The notes: generated by a model not told the origin, from the sequence alone. A stretch of 64,000 nt of DNA from Flavobacteriales bacterium (GCA_026129465.1 JAHCIA010000001.1:1249964-1313963); one strand, 5' to 3'; counted from the first letter of the stretch, positions 1 through 9,522 are shown. Made by a program: numbers and translations.

Positions 1-201
1 CAGACGCCGCGCCGGCAGAACGATGTCCGCGTCACAGCGATACTCGGCCGCTTCGCTGAAGATCACCGCCGTGGCATCTTCGGGAAGTGTGGCGAAGAAG
101 CCCGCCACATCCTTCACAGGCACAACGTACTCCCTGGACCAAGCGGCCGCCGGAAGGGAGAACATGGTCGCCAACAAGAGCAGGGCTGGAACTGGTCGCA
201 T
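1..201 (-). CDS. Secreted protein, 5' part only (runs off left edge)
   Basis: Sixty-seven codons are open from an ATG at 201 down to the window edge, so the gene is truncated by the contig end. The first 20 or so residues form a clear signal peptide: Arg at position 2, a leucine-rich core, then an Ala-Ala-Ala-Trp-Ser cleavage-like region. The following residues do not identify a family. The start lies 38 bp from the divergent hydrolase start at 240, so the two share a promoter region. I infer an exported protein of unknown function. Confidence 0.6.
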   Translation of the reverse strand, partial: MRPVPALLLLATMFSLPAAAWSREYVVPVKDVAGFFATLPEDATAVIFSEAAEYRCDADIVLPARRL

Positions 202-239
202 GGTGCGAAGGAAAGCAAGCCGGGCGCCATATTCGTGGC

Positions 240-1001
240 ATGGCACGCGAACGACCCACCCTGGTCCTGCTTCATGGATTCCCGCTGGACCACACCATGT
301 GGCAAGGACAGGTCCAGGGCCTGGCCGATGTGGCCGACGTGTTCGCGCCCGATCTGCGCGGGTTTGGCGCCTGGAAGAAGAAGATCGACCACGTGCTGAC
401 CATGGAGGACTTCGCGACCGGGTTGCGACAGGAGCTGGCCCTGCGCGCGGCCGATCGTGTGGTGTTGTGCGGCCTGAGCATGGGCGGCTATGTGGCGATG
501 GACTTCGCCGCGCGCTGGCCCCATCGTGTACAGGGCATGGTGCTGGCCAACACGCGCGCCAACGCCGACGATGCGGAGGGTATGGCGGCACGTGAGGGCA
601 TGGCGCAGGATGCCCTCACCAAGGGCATGGCGGTGATCGCGCGGGGCATGGTGCCCAAACTCATCGGGCGGCGCAGCCTGGCCTGGAAACCCGGGTTGCA
701 GCAGACCCTCCGGGAGATCATCGTTCGGCAGAGACCTGAAGCCGTCGCTGCGGCTGCACGGGGCATGGCGCTGCGGCCCGACCGCTTCGCCGACCTGCGC
801 CGTTGGACCTTCCCCACCCTGGTGATCACCGGCGATGACGACGATCTGATGCCCTTGCCCACCAGCCGGGCCATGGCCGATGCCGTGCCGGGTGCGCGGC
901 TGGTGGTGGTCCCTGGCGCCGGACACCTGAGCCCCATGGAACAGCCAGACGCCTTCAACGCGGCGGTGCGCGGTTTCCTGCTCGGCATCGCCGATGCTTG
1001 A
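240..1001 (+). CDS. Alpha/beta hydrolase (about 253 aa)
   Basis: A compact cytosolic alpha/beta-hydrolase. The oxyanion-hole motif HGFP is at residues 12-15. The nucleophile elbow GLSMGG has its Ser near residue 80. The acid follows the strand TLVITGD near residue 200, and the catalytic His is in GAGHLSP near 230. This is the full 3-oxoadipate enol-lactonase/haloperoxidase-like triad. The frame is open further upstream to 87, but that stretch is low-complexity and overlaps the divergent gene, so the ATG at 240 is preferred. The substrate cannot be read from the sequence. The gene ends at a strong hairpin shared with the convergent YtxH-like gene. Confidence 0.85.
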   Translation: MARERPTLVLLHGFPLDHTMWQGQVQGLADVADVFAPDLRGFGAWKKKIDHVLTMEDFATGLRQELALRAADRVVLCGLSMGGYVAMDFAARWPHRVQGMVLANTRANADDAEGMAAREGMAQDALTKGMAVIARGMVPKLIGRRSLAWKPGLQQTLREIIVRQRPEAVAAAARGMALRPDRFADLRRWTFPTLVITGDDDDLMPLPTSRAMADAVPGARLVVVPGAGHLSPMEQPDAFNAAVRGFLLGIADA

Positions 1002-1027
1002 TCGCATCGCGAGCACGCGACAAGGGA

Positions 1028-1057
1028 ACGCCCCTTCCGATCGCTCGGAAGGGGCGT
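1028..1057. terminator. Bidirectional hairpin terminator
   Basis: A perfect 13-bp inverted repeat (ACGCCCCTTCCGA / TCGGAAGGGGCGT) with a 4-nt loop lies between the convergent hydrolase and YtxH-like genes. Confidence 0.75.
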
Positions 1058-1079
1058 CACCAACGAGCAGGCCGGGTCC

Positions 1080-1370
1080 CTAAGACCTTGCCGCCGCGGC
1101 CGCTTCACGGGCGGCTTTCGCGGTCTCGTTGGCACCATTGCGCAGGGCGGTCTTGGCTCGTTCGGCGCTCTCATCCGCCTCCTGCCGCATCTTGCCGAAG
1201 AGGGCCTTGCCTTCTTCCAGCAACTCGTTCAACTTCTCCCTGGCATCGCGTCCCCGCCTGGCGATCCGCTTGCGCGTCTTGCGGCCCGAGGCCGGTGCGA
1301 AGAGAATGCCCAGTGCGGCTCCCGTGGCCAAGGCGGCCACTGTCAGTCCTATCGCTCCTTTCTTGTTCAT
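1080..1370 (-). CDS. YtxH-domain protein (96 aa)
   Basis: A small protein with one N-terminal membrane segment (about residues 6-23, rich in Ala, Gly and Leu) followed by FAPASGRKTRKRI, the classic YtxH-family junction. The rest is a highly charged, Ala-rich helix that probably forms a coiled coil. The ATG giving MNKKGAIGL is chosen because it places the membrane helix at the N terminus. YtxH proteins are envelope-associated and often stress-linked; their biochemical role is unknown. Confidence 0.75.
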   Translation of the reverse strand: MNKKGAIGLTVAALATGAALGILFAPASGRKTRKRIARRGRDAREKLNELLEEGKALFGKMRQEADESAERAKTALRNGANETAKAAREAAAAARS

Positions 1371-1552
1371 GATCCTATGGTGTTCGTGGTTCAACAATGA
1401 ATGGACGTCATCGATCATGCAGCCACCGTGCCATCACCGCCTGTCATACGCCCTGGCCCATTTGGCGCGGCATCCGGTGATCCCGGGCATCCGCGGGGCC
1501 GTCATGCCGCGCGTGATCGGGTCCACACTTCGTGGCGCACATGCCACACGAA

Positions 1553-1579
1553 AAGATCCCGGCACTTGGCCGGGATCTT
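1553..1579 (-). terminator. Hairpin terminator
   Basis: An 11-bp perfect stem (AAGATCCCGGC / GCCGGGATCTT) with a 5-nt loop lies just downstream of the minus-strand LTPEQ gene ending at 1636. Confidence 0.6.
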
Positions 1580-1635
1580 CCTGGGGATCGATGCCATGGT
1601 CGGCCCATGGCTCGAGGGGGGGCGTGTCAACCCTG

Positions 1636-1995
1636 TCAGGGTGTCGGCTTCATGTGCGTGCCCTCGGGCTTCTGGGCCTTGCGCTCGCACCAACCTTTCC
1701 ACGTTTCATACTGCTCCGGCGTGAGCACCGTCTTGAGACGTGCTTCATGGGCGTCCACCGTCACGCTGGCATCGCGCCCCGCGTTGACGGCCGCGGTGTA
1801 CTCGCGCTCACAGCTCGCCTGGATCTCCGTCACGGAGGCACGCTGCTGCTCGGTGAGGCCGAGCTTCTGCCACTTCTCCGCACCGAACATGATGCACTTG
1901 TGCTTGCCCTCATGGTCGTGGGCCACGGGTTCCGTGGCGTTCGCGCCGGCGCCGATCAACAAGGTCGCCGCCAGCATCATCATCAACTTCTTCAT
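1636..1995 (-). CDS. LTPEQ-motif (Spy/CpxP-like) exported protein (119 aa)
   Basis: Signal peptide MKKLMMMLAATLLIGAGANA, then a His-rich linker and two LTxxQ-type motifs (LTEQQRASV and LTPEQYETW) separated by a charged helix. This is the arrangement of Spy/CpxP-like periplasmic chaperone or metal-stress proteins. A Cys pair (in HKCIMFG and QASCERE) plus a third Cys near the C terminus could form a disulphide or bind metal. The start at 1995 is chosen for its signal peptide. Two further intact LTPEQ proteins and one pseudogene lie elsewhere in this window. Confidence 0.75.
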   Translation of the reverse strand: MKKLMMMLAATLLIGAGANATEPVAHDHEGKHKCIMFGAEKWQKLGLTEQQRASVTEIQASCEREYTAAVNAGRDASVTVDAHEARLKTVLTPEQYETWKGWCERKAQKPEGTHMKPTP

Positions 1996-2210
1996 GGTCT
2001 TGGGTTTTGGGGATTGAAAATGCTCACTCATCGCCTGACGCGACGAGGACCGTGCCGATCCGGCGATGAATACCCGGAACACGCATGGCGCCCGGCGATG
2101 CGGCCGGTCCACGCGATCACCGGAGCAACCTCCGCCGTGGTCCTGGCACCCCGATACGTGGTGCCGCTTGCCGACGGACCGGATCCCCAGGCGGATATTT
2201 TCGCCTCGCC

Positions 2211-3230
2211 ATGGAACAGACCCTGTGGGTGAACATGACCATTGTGCGGCCCATCATCATGGCCGCCGTGGATGCCGGTGCCACGCTTGCGGAGATCTGC
2301 GCCGCGGCGGGCATCGATCCGGCGTTGGTCAGCGACCCACAGGCGCGCGTGACGCTGGAGCAGCGCTACGCCATTCTCGCGGCCTGCGAGCGGTCGTCAG
2401 GCGAACCTCATTTGGGCCTCATCGCCGGACAAAGCGCTTCGCCCATGATATTGGGCCTGGCAGGACATCTGATGGAGACGAGCGCCACGATGCGCGACGC
2501 GCTGCATGGCATGGTCGCCTTCGCATCCACGTTCTCCCAGCAGATATCCTTCCGCATCGAGGAGGACCACGGCCGGTTCGCACTGGTCATCGAGCCCACG
2601 CCGCTGTGGGAGGAAAGCTCTCCGGGCACGGTGGCGATGCCGGTGGACCTGATCATGTCATCGGCGGTCTTTCTGTTCAAACTGTTGGGCGGAAGGCACA
2701 TCCGGCCCCTGGTGGCGGAGTTCCGCAGGGAACCGCCCAAGGACCAGGACCGCTTCGAGGAGACCCTGCGCGTGCGTCCCACCTGGCGAGCTTCGCGCGA
2801 CCGCATCGTGGTGAGCAGCGCGGACGCCGACCTCCCGGTGATCGGCCATAACCCGGAGTTGAACCTCCACTTCCAACGGATGCTGGAGACACAATTGGCA
2901 GGCATCGCACAGGAACGGGGGGTCCGCGATGAGGTGCGGCGGGTGATCCTCCAACACTTCAAATTCCTCCTGCCCAGCCTCACAGAAGTGGCGAAGCTGC
3001 TGCATGTGACGCCCCGTACGCTTCAGCGCAAACTGGCCGCGGAAGGCACCTCCTTCCAACGGGTGGCCGACGAGGTGCGGCACGATCTGAGCAAGGGCAT
3101 GCTGGCCAACCAGCGGCTGACGGTGAGCGAGGTGGCCTACAAGCTGGGCTATGCGGAACCTGCGGCGTTCCAGCGTGCTTTCAAGCAGTGGACCGGTCTG
3201 ACACCGAAGAACTACCGCGCCGCATTGTGA
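2211..3230 (+). CDS. AraC-family transcriptional regulator (339 aa)
   Basis: The N-terminal 200 or so residues match the layout of the 'arabinose-binding domain of AraC' family (PF12625 type), as in OruR/ArgR-like regulators. The C-terminal part (about residues 255-335) is a double helix-turn-helix: VAKLLHVTPRTLQRKL is the first HTH, and a segment ending in GLTPKNYR closes the second, the AraC/XylS signature. The start at 2211 gives the length normal for this family; the upstream extension to 2085 is low-complexity. The effector is unknown. A hairpin separates it from the convergent secreted-protein gene. Confidence 0.85.
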   Translation: MEQTLWVNMTIVRPIIMAAVDAGATLAEICAAAGIDPALVSDPQARVTLEQRYAILAACERSSGEPHLGLIAGQSASPMILGLAGHLMETSATMRDALHGMVAFASTFSQQISFRIEEDHGRFALVIEPTPLWEESSPGTVAMPVDLIMSSAVFLFKLLGGRHIRPLVAEFRREPPKDQDRFEETLRVRPTWRASRDRIVVSSADADLPVIGHNPELNLHFQRMLETQLAGIAQERGVRDEVRRVILQHFKFLLPSLTEVAKLLHVTPRTLQRKLAAEGTSFQRVADEVRHDLSKGMLANQRLTVSEVAYKLGYAEPAAFQRAFKQWTGLTPKNYRAAL

Positions 3231-3244
3231 TCCCCAATGCGAAC

Positions 3245-3270
3245 GGGGACCCACCTCCCGGTGGATCCCC
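3245..3270. terminator. Hairpin between convergent genes
   Basis: An 11-bp stem with one mismatch (GGGGACCCACC / GGTGGATCCCC) and a 4-nt loop lies between the AraC regulator and the T9SS-sorted protein. It could terminate both. Confidence 0.5.
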
Positions 3271-3304
3271 GCCACGTTCGCGGCACCCTTGGCGTGTACC
3301 TCCC

Positions 3305-4294
3305 TCAAAGCACCATGATGCGCACGGTGCCGCGTTCGCCACCCTGGCTTGTGGTGGTGGCGATGTAAGTGCCTCCTTCCAATCCTGTCAGATCGAGCAC
3401 ATGTTCGCGGCCACCGGCGAGGCCGGCCTCACGGCGCACCACGCGGCCCGCACCATCACAAAGCTCCAGGAGCAAGCCCTCTCCTTCAGGCAGTGTGACG
3501 CGCACATGGTCATGGGCCGGGTTGGGCCAGGCATGCAGGGTCATTGGCCCGCGCGATGCCTCAGGCACGCTGGTGACCGCAGGATACGCCCACTCGGTGA
3601 ACTCGAACTCGATGGGCTCCTCGCCCAGCCACAAGGTGATCCGGACCAGGCGCACCAAGGGCCATGGCGTTCCCGGCACATGGTAGCAGAACAACTCGGT
3701 GATGGCCGTGAACTCCACCTCACCTTCGGTCTCCACCTCCACCTCCACCGTGTGCACGCGCAGCACATTGCCCACCGTGCCGTAGGGCATTTCCAGTGTG
3801 CCATGGCCGTCGGCCACGCCCAGGATCATGCCTGCCACTTCCCACAGCACGCCGTTCTCCAGATAGGTGCCTCCGTACTCGTCCTCCCATTCGGTGCCGA
3901 ACGTGCAGGGAAAAGGCATCTCCAGCTTGTGATCATCGTAGGGCACCACAAGATCATCGTAGCCGCGGCCCACGAGCAGCAGCGCATCGTTCTGCAACCG
4001 GATGAAGCGGTTGGAGAAAAGATCGGCCTGCGCCACGGTGGCCTCCGGGAAGCTTCCGCCGTTGGGCAGATCGCCGGGGCTGAAGAGGGTCACCTCTTCT
4101 TCCTCCATGCCTTCCAGCATGCTGAAGTCCCAGGTGACGTTCGCTCCCGATGGGCCGGGTGCCTCGTACATGTGGAAAAAGCGCGTGTACGCCTGTCCCG
4201 CTTGCGGGCCGTTGCCGTTGGCGGTGAGCGTGGGTTGTGCGGCGGCCGTGCCGATGGTCTTGGCCGCGATCAGGAAGAGTAGGAAGTGCTTCAT
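3305..4294 (-). CDS. Secreted protein with T9SS type A sorting domain (329 aa)
   Basis: Starts with a signal peptide (MKHFLLFLIAAKTIGTAAAQ) followed by a beta-rich, acidic body of about 230 residues that I do not recognise. The C-terminal 80 or so residues are a type IX sorting domain: WPNPAHDHVRVTLPEGEG, a G-x-V-x-R-like strand, GLEGGTYIATTTS and a final basic-hydrophobic VRIMVL. The protein should be exported by Sec and then T9SS and retained at, or released from, the cell surface. The frame is open upstream to 5809, but that is antisense to the methyltransferase, so the ATG with the signal peptide is used. Confidence 0.8.
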   Translation of the reverse strand: MKHFLLFLIAAKTIGTAAAQPTLTANGNGPQAGQAYTRFFHMYEAPGPSGANVTWDFSMLEGMEEEEVTLFSPGDLPNGGSFPEATVAQADLFSNRFIRLQNDALLLVGRGYDDLVVPYDDHKLEMPFPCTFGTEWEDEYGGTYLENGVLWEVAGMILGVADGHGTLEMPYGTVGNVLRVHTVEVEVETEGEVEFTAITELFCYHVPGTPWPLVRLVRITLWLGEEPIEFEFTEWAYPAVTSVPEASRGPMTLHAWPNPAHDHVRVTLPEGEGLLLELCDGAGRVVRREAGLAGGREHVLDLTGLEGGTYIATTTSQGGERGTVRIMVL

Positions 4295-4426
4295 GGTGTC
4301 TTGGGTCTTGTTCGGATCTGGGACTCCCATGGGCCATGGATCGTTACATGGGCCGCCCAACTTTTCATCCAGTGATGGATGGTGGCCGCGTGGGCCCGCT
4401 TCGTGCGCGCGGCCGATCTTCGCCAC

Positions 4427-6031
4427 ATGCCAGTGCACATGGAACCGAACGAACGCCTGCTCCGTGCCTCGCTCTTCACCCACCTCGATGGCCTGGTGGT
4501 GCTGCCCACCCTGGCCGCCCTGCAACATCGGGGGCTCCACCTCCAGTTGTTGGACCGAGGCGGCGCGGATGTGGACGAGCTGGCGGCGCGCTGCGAAGGC
4601 CATGCCGGCTACCTGAACGTGGCCTTGCGCCTGCTGGCCTCGCAGGGCTGGCTGGCCATGCGGGTGGAGGGTGACCGGGTCGGTTACGACCTGCTGCCTG
4701 AAGGGGAGGCCATTTTCCGGGCCGGGCGTTTCGCCGAACCGATCGCCGCGTTGGTGCCCATGGTCATCGGCATGCACCGCGTGTTGGAAGAAGATGGCGC
4801 CAAGGAGATCGCCCGTCTTTTCCAGGAGGCCAGGGCCAGGTTGGCGCGGCGCGGTCTGCCGGCCGTACCTCATGCCCGGTTGGACCGAATGCTGGAAGGG
4901 CTGTTGGCCGGACCCTTGCTCACGCACCTTGCGATGCACGGTGCCAAGGCCAAGCGCGACCATTTGGGGCGCGGCCGCCTGGCGGGCATCGCCACACCCT
5001 TGCGAGGCGGCGCGGACATTCTGCTCGGCGCACTGGGTTGGGTGGAAACACAGGACCTGGAAGCCCCGTCCATCACGGAGGAGGCCTTCTTCTTCGCGCA
5101 GCGCGCATCGGCCTATGGGGTGACGACCAGCTACCTGCGCACCATGGACCGCCTGGATGAGCTGCTCTTCGGGCGTGGCGACGTGCTGTGGAACGTGCCA
5201 GCGGGTTCGCCGGAGATCCACGTGGACCGGACGATGAACGTGTGGGGCAGTGGTGGCGCGCATGCCGCCTACTTCAAGCGCATGGACGAACTGGTGGTGG
5301 AACTGTTCGACCGGCCCATCGAGGAACAACCGCGCGGATTCGCCGACATGGGATCGGGTAATGGCGCGCTCATCGTACACCTTTTCGACCTGATCTACCA
5401 GCATACGCGCCGTGGCCGGATGCTGCGCGAACACCCCCTCTTCATCGTGGGAGCCGACTACAACGAGGCCGCACAGCGGGCCACGCGCGAAAGCCTGTCT
5501 CGCGCGGATGTATGGGGCGAGGTGATGTTCGGCGATGTGAGCGACCCCGGCCGGTTGGCGGATGACCTGCGCGTACGGCACGGCGTGGACCTCGGCGACC
5601 TGCTCAACATCCGCACCTTCATCGACCACAACCGCATGTACCGGCCGCCCGCATCCCTGGATCCCGGGCGAACATCCCGCTCCACCGGAGCCTTCGCCTT
5701 CCGCGGCCAACGCCTGCGCAATGCCGACGTGGAACAGGACCTGTGCGACCATCTGCGACGGTGGACGCCCCATCTGGAGCGCTTCGGATTGATCGTGATC
5801 GAATTGCATACGCTACCGCCCGATCTGGCCGCGGCGCATCCGGGGCGCACGGCCATCACCGCCTACGATGGCACGCACGGTTACAGCGACCAGTACATCG
5901 TGGAGCACGATGTCTTCCTGGCCGTGGCGGCCGAAGCGGGACTGCATCCGGTGCCTGGCAGCGGCACCGTGTTCCCAGGCACGGATCTGCCCGTGATCAG
6001 TGTGAACTGGTTGAAGGCGGCCGTTGCTTAG
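4427..6031 (+). CDS. Class I SAM-dependent methyltransferase (about 534 aa)
   Basis: The N-terminal region resembles the dimerisation/winged-helix part of small-molecule O-methyltransferases. After it comes a long helical segment, then a Rossmann-type SAM site, FADMGSGNGALIVHLF near residue 320, with an acidic strand-2 residue in FIVGADYN. The C-terminal third (GTHGYSDQYIVEHDVFL and onward) is reminiscent of AprA-type, polyketide-associated methyltransferases; that assignment is tentative. Alternative starts are at 4379 and 4439. No other biosynthetic genes are adjacent, so the substrate is unknown. Its stop codon overlaps the stop of the convergent transporter gene by a few bases. Confidence 0.7.
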   Translation: MPVHMEPNERLLRASLFTHLDGLVVLPTLAALQHRGLHLQLLDRGGADVDELAARCEGHAGYLNVALRLLASQGWLAMRVEGDRVGYDLLPEGEAIFRAGRFAEPIAALVPMVIGMHRVLEEDGAKEIARLFQEARARLARRGLPAVPHARLDRMLEGLLAGPLLTHLAMHGAKAKRDHLGRGRLAGIATPLRGGADILLGALGWVETQDLEAPSITEEAFFFAQRASAYGVTTSYLRTMDRLDELLFGRGDVLWNVPAGSPEIHVDRTMNVWGSGGAHAAYFKRMDELVVELFDRPIEEQPRGFADMGSGNGALIVHLFDLIYQHTRRGRMLREHPLFIVGADYNEAAQRATRESLSRADVWGEVMFGDVSDPGRLADDLRVRHGVDLGDLLNIRTFIDHNRMYRPPASLDPGRTSRSTGAFAFRGQRLRNADVEQDLCDHLRRWTPHLERFGLIVIELHTLPPDLAAAHPGRTAITAYDGTHGYSDQYIVEHDVFLAVAAEAGLHPVPGSGTVFPGTDLPVISVNWLKAAVA

Positions 6032-7191
6032 GAACGGTCCTCGCCGGTTTCTTTTTTCGCCAGCGGGGAGAAAGCGAAGAAGCGGCGGATCTTGCGCCCC
6101 GTGATCGAATGCCGTTCGGTGCCCTTGTCACCCAGCAGGAACGCCCAGGGCTTCAGCATGGGCACGTGGTCGCAGGCCACTTTCACCATGGCCAGCACGG
6201 GCACCACCACGAACATGCCCGGCAGTCCCCACAACATGCCTCCGCCAAGCACACCGAGTATGATCATGAAAGGGTTGATGCGCAGCATGCCACCGACGAT
6301 GTTCGGCGTGAGGATGTTGTTCTCCGTGAACTGGATGATCGCGAATTGCAGCAGCACGGCGAAGGCCATGTCCGGGCCCGAACCGGTGAGCAAGGCGAAA
6401 AGGAAGGGGATGGAATAGCCGATGATGGTGCCGAAGTAGGGAATGAAGTTGCAGATGGCCGCGATAACGCCCAGCAGAACGGCGTACTTCAGGCCGATGA
6501 GCAGGAAGCCCGCGGAATTGACCACCGCCAGAATAAGCACCACGGCGGACATACCGGTCATGTAGCGCGTGGTGACCTGCCCCACCTGACGCAGGATGGT
6601 GCCCGCCAGCGCCTGGTCCTTGTCGGGCACGAGCATGAGCAGGAAGCGGGAGAACTTGTCGCGGTAATAGAGGAACATGAAAACGTAGACCGGCATGAGT
6701 CCAACGGCCAGCAGGGTATTGCCGGTGGCCGTGAGGATGTTGGCCAGTGAATCGCCGGTGAAGCGCAGCAACTCCTCGATCCGATCCAACAGCATGTTCT
6801 CCGTGTCGCGCGTCACCGCGATGCCCAGGCGCGCACCGGCGCCCTCCAGGATGATGCGCAGGTTCTCCACCACCTTCTCCTTCAACTCGGGCATGTCGCC
6901 CAGCAGCCCGCTGAGCCTGCGGTAGAGGAAGAGCATGACACCGTAGACCACGCCGATGCCGAGAATGATGCTCAACAGGTTGGCGAGGATGCGCGGCAGT
7001 CCGACGCGCTCCAGCCGCCGCGCCACAGGCAGCAGCAGAAAGGCGAATAGCACCCCCAGGGCCATCGGGTAGAGGAAGTTGCGCGCGAGGATCAGCGTCC
7101 AACCGGCCAGCAACCAGAAGATGAGCACCAGTGTAAGGCGCAGCAGCAGCGGCATGGGCAGGCGGTCGCGGTCGAGGAATCGCTGGGGCAT
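6028..7191 (-). CDS. AI-2E family transporter (387 aa)
   Basis: A polytopic inner-membrane protein with about eight predicted helices. Two lie near the N terminus, followed by a charged amphipathic stretch and a cluster of six toward the C terminus. Landmarks of the AI-2E/TqsA/PerM family are the segment around NFIPYFGTIIGY and the following ENNILTPNIVGG, both highly conserved. Family members export diverse small molecules or exchange Na+/H+, and the name does not prove autoinducer export. The start at 7191 is 48 bp from the divergent AsmA-like gene. Confidence 0.85.
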   Translation of the reverse strand: MPQRFLDRDRLPMPLLLRLTLVLIFWLLAGWTLILARNFLYPMALGVLFAFLLLPVARRLERVGLPRILANLLSIILGIGVVYGVMLFLYRRLSGLLGDMPELKEKVVENLRIILEGAGARLGIAVTRDTENMLLDRIEELLRFTGDSLANILTATGNTLLAVGLMPVYVFMFLYYRDKFSRFLLMLVPDKDQALAGTILRQVGQVTTRYMTGMSAVVLILAVVNSAGFLLIGLKYAVLLGVIAAICNFIPYFGTIIGYSIPFLFALLTGSGPDMAFAVLLQFAIIQFTENNILTPNIVGGMLRINPFMIILGVLGGGMLWGLPGMFVVVPVLAMVKVACDHVPMLKPWAFLLGDKGTERHSITGRKIRRFFAFSPLAKKETGEDRS

Positions 7192-7239
7192 GGCCACGAA
7201 GGTATCCCCCCTCTCACCGCCCATGGCGATCTTCGTTCC

Positions 7240-8961
7240 ATGCACTGGTGGAGGTGGGCGGTCATGGCAGGGGGCATTGTGCTCCTGGGATGGATCGGTG
7301 GCCTGATCTTCGACGAACTCGTTCGCCGGAAGTTGGAACAGGTGGCCACCAAGGCCGCGGGAGTGGACCATCGCGTAAGCATCGGCGCCCTGCGGAGCAA
7401 CTTGTGGAGCGGCTCGGTGGAATTGAAGGACCTGCGCATGGAACACGACAGCCTGGCGGATGATGCCGACCTCACCACAGGGCTGATCGCCATCCATGCG
7501 GAGCGCCTCGGCCTTACGGGGGTCTCCTACCGGGCGCTGCTATTCGGTGGCCGTATCCATGTGGCGCGCGTGGAGATGCATGCACCACGTGTGGCACATG
7601 TGCACCACTCCGGGGCGCCACGCCCCGTTGTGGAACCGGATACCGCCACCAACGCGTTGGCGGGCCTGCCACCATCCATCCGGCTTGATTCGCTCATCAT
7701 TCGTGACGCATCGGCACGCACGTCCGACCTGGGTGGAAAGAAGTTCAGCGCCGATGTGGGCACCCTGGACCTATGGGCCGGGGGCTTGGCCTTGCACAAC
7801 CTGCCCGGCAGGGGGGCGCAATTCGTCGTCAACAGCGCGCGCATCAGCATCCGCGAGACCACCGCCGCCTTCCCACCGCTCTACGACCTGCGGATCGGGG
7901 AGATGTGGCTGGAACATCCGGCCGGCCGCGCCAACGTGAAGGACCTCTCCTTCCTGCCACGGACCGACCAGCACAACTACCACAAGTTGCTCGACCATGA
8001 AACGGACCTTTTCATGGTGGAAGTGGACAGCATAGCACTTGGCGGACTCCATGTGGGCCGATTCCTGGCGGAACACGCGCTGTGGATGCGGCGCATGGAC
8101 ATCCACAGGCCCGAAGTGGAGGTCTATCGTGACAAGACCATGCCCGATGCGCCATGGAAACACAAGCCACTGCCCACGGGCATCCTGCGGAACATCACCC
8201 TCCCGATGCGGATCGACACGGCCATCTTCCACCACGGGAAGGTGACCTACCACGAGCGCGTGGAGCAGGAGCATGAATATGGAAGCCTGGAATTCACGGC
8301 ACTCCACGGTGACATCACGGGCATCGCGTCCGGCGCACCATCCGGCAGGCGGCTCGAACTCCGCGCGCACGCTCGCATCTACGGGCGCAGCAAGGCCTTC
8401 CTTTCCTATGGCGCCGACCTGGACAAACCCGGCGACGCCTTCTCGCTGAGCGCCCACACCACCGACCTTCCTTTCGACATCTTCAATCAAATGACGGACA
8501 GCCTGCTGCGCGTGGAGGCCACGGCGGGCACCATCCATCGCTTGGAACTGCAAATGACCGGCGACGACCACCGTGGGCACGGCACCCTCCACCTGGCCTA
8601 CGATGATCTGCGGCTGGCCATCCACATCACAGGCGGAAAGGGACGCGACAAATTGTTGGGATTGCTGGCCAATACGGCGGTGCGCAGCCGAAACGTGCCA
8701 GACCTCAAGGGCTATCGCCAGGGCTCCTTTGCCATTGACCGCCGCCGGGACCGCAGCCTCTTCAACTTTCTGTGGCAGGCGGTGAAGGCCGGCAGCATCG
8801 ACACCATGGCGCCGGGCATCCTTCGGAAGAAGGCCAGTGAGGCCGGCAAGGGCCCCGCCAAAGCGGACCGGCTTGGACAGGATAAGATCCGCCGGTATGG
8901 CCGGTCGGCATCGTTGGAAAGCGTTGGAGGAGCGTTGGCGATCATACTACCTTCGGCATGA
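7240..8961 (+). CDS. AsmA/DUF748-like envelope protein (573 aa)
   Basis: One N-terminal transmembrane helix (about residues 7-25) anchors a large periplasmic region dominated by alternating beta-strands. The early part, in which VRRKLEQVATKAAGVDHRVSIG leads to strands such as SGSVELKDLRMEH, matches the start of AsmA-like/DUF748 proteins. Such proteins are thought to form lipid-transfer grooves between the membranes. No catalytic motif is visible. The family assignment rests on architecture and the N-terminal pattern only. Confidence 0.6.
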   Translation: MHWWRWAVMAGGIVLLGWIGGLIFDELVRRKLEQVATKAAGVDHRVSIGALRSNLWSGSVELKDLRMEHDSLADDADLTTGLIAIHAERLGLTGVSYRALLFGGRIHVARVEMHAPRVAHVHHSGAPRPVVEPDTATNALAGLPPSIRLDSLIIRDASARTSDLGGKKFSADVGTLDLWAGGLALHNLPGRGAQFVVNSARISIRETTAAFPPLYDLRIGEMWLEHPAGRANVKDLSFLPRTDQHNYHKLLDHETDLFMVEVDSIALGGLHVGRFLAEHALWMRRMDIHRPEVEVYRDKTMPDAPWKHKPLPTGILRNITLPMRIDTAIFHHGKVTYHERVEQEHEYGSLEFTALHGDITGIASGAPSGRRLELRAHARIYGRSKAFLSYGADLDKPGDAFSLSAHTTDLPFDIFNQMTDSLLRVEATAGTIHRLELQMTGDDHRGHGTLHLAYDDLRLAIHITGGKGRDKLLGLLANTAVRSRNVPDLKGYRQGSFAIDRRRDRSLFNFLWQAVKAGSIDTMAPGILRKKASEAGKGPAKADRLGQDKIRRYGRSASLESVGGALAIILPSA

Positions 8962-9008
8962 TCGTTGAAGTCCACACCGCCCATCCAACCCCCTAAAACC
9001 CAAAAGAC

Positions 9009-9497
9009 ATGATGAACCGTTTGATCACGGCCGCTTTGATATCGGCCACGGCCTTCACCGTGCAGGCCCAGAGCTTGACACCCGCCTCCCAGGAGCGTAC
9101 CCGCCCCACCCAGGATGCCCAAGTGAAGCAGGAACGCGCCGCAGCGGCCGCCACCGCCACCGATGCGAACAACCAGCCCGTTCAAGCACAGGGCGCAGAC
9201 CGCATCTCCCGCCTGGTGCAGGAGTTGGGCCTCACCCCGGAACAGGAAAAAGGGCTCCGTGCCGCACAGGAGAAGCGCGACAACCAGATGAACGATCTGC
9301 GCAGCACGCCCGGCCTGGACCGCACACAGCAAGGCACCCGTGGCGATGCCATCCTGGCCGAGCATGACGCGCATGTGCGCACCATCCTCACGCCAGAGCA
9401 ATACGAGAAGTACCAGTCCTCCCTCCGCGTGCGCAGGGTGGAGGCCGCTCCCGAGCAAATGCGCGAACGCCCCGCGGCCGCGCCTGAGAACCGCTGA
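9009..9497 (+). CDS. LTPEQ-motif (Spy-like) exported protein (162 aa)
   Basis: Signal peptide (about 20 residues ending VQAQ), then an Ala/Gln-rich linker, then a helical core with two LTPEQ motifs (LGLTPEQEKGL and ILTPEQYEKY), as in Spy/CpxP-like proteins. A strong hairpin follows. The 3' half of this gene has a decayed relative at 18783-18968, and the DNA just downstream (9539-9626) recurs almost unchanged at 19009-19096, marking this gene as the left neighbour of an inserted island. Confidence 0.75.
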   Translation: MMNRLITAALISATAFTVQAQSLTPASQERTRPTQDAQVKQERAAAAATATDANNQPVQAQGADRISRLVQELGLTPEQEKGLRAAQEKRDNQMNDLRSTPGLDRTQQGTRGDAILAEHDAHVRTILTPEQYEKYQSSLRVRRVEAAPEQMRERPAAAPENR

Positions 9498-9522
9498 TCG
9501 GCCGGGGAATGATACGAACATG

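Noticed and set aside
4295-5809. Upstream extension of the T9SS-sorted protein to 834 codons
   Set aside because: The extension is antisense to the methyltransferase and low-complexity; a signal-peptide start exists at 4294.
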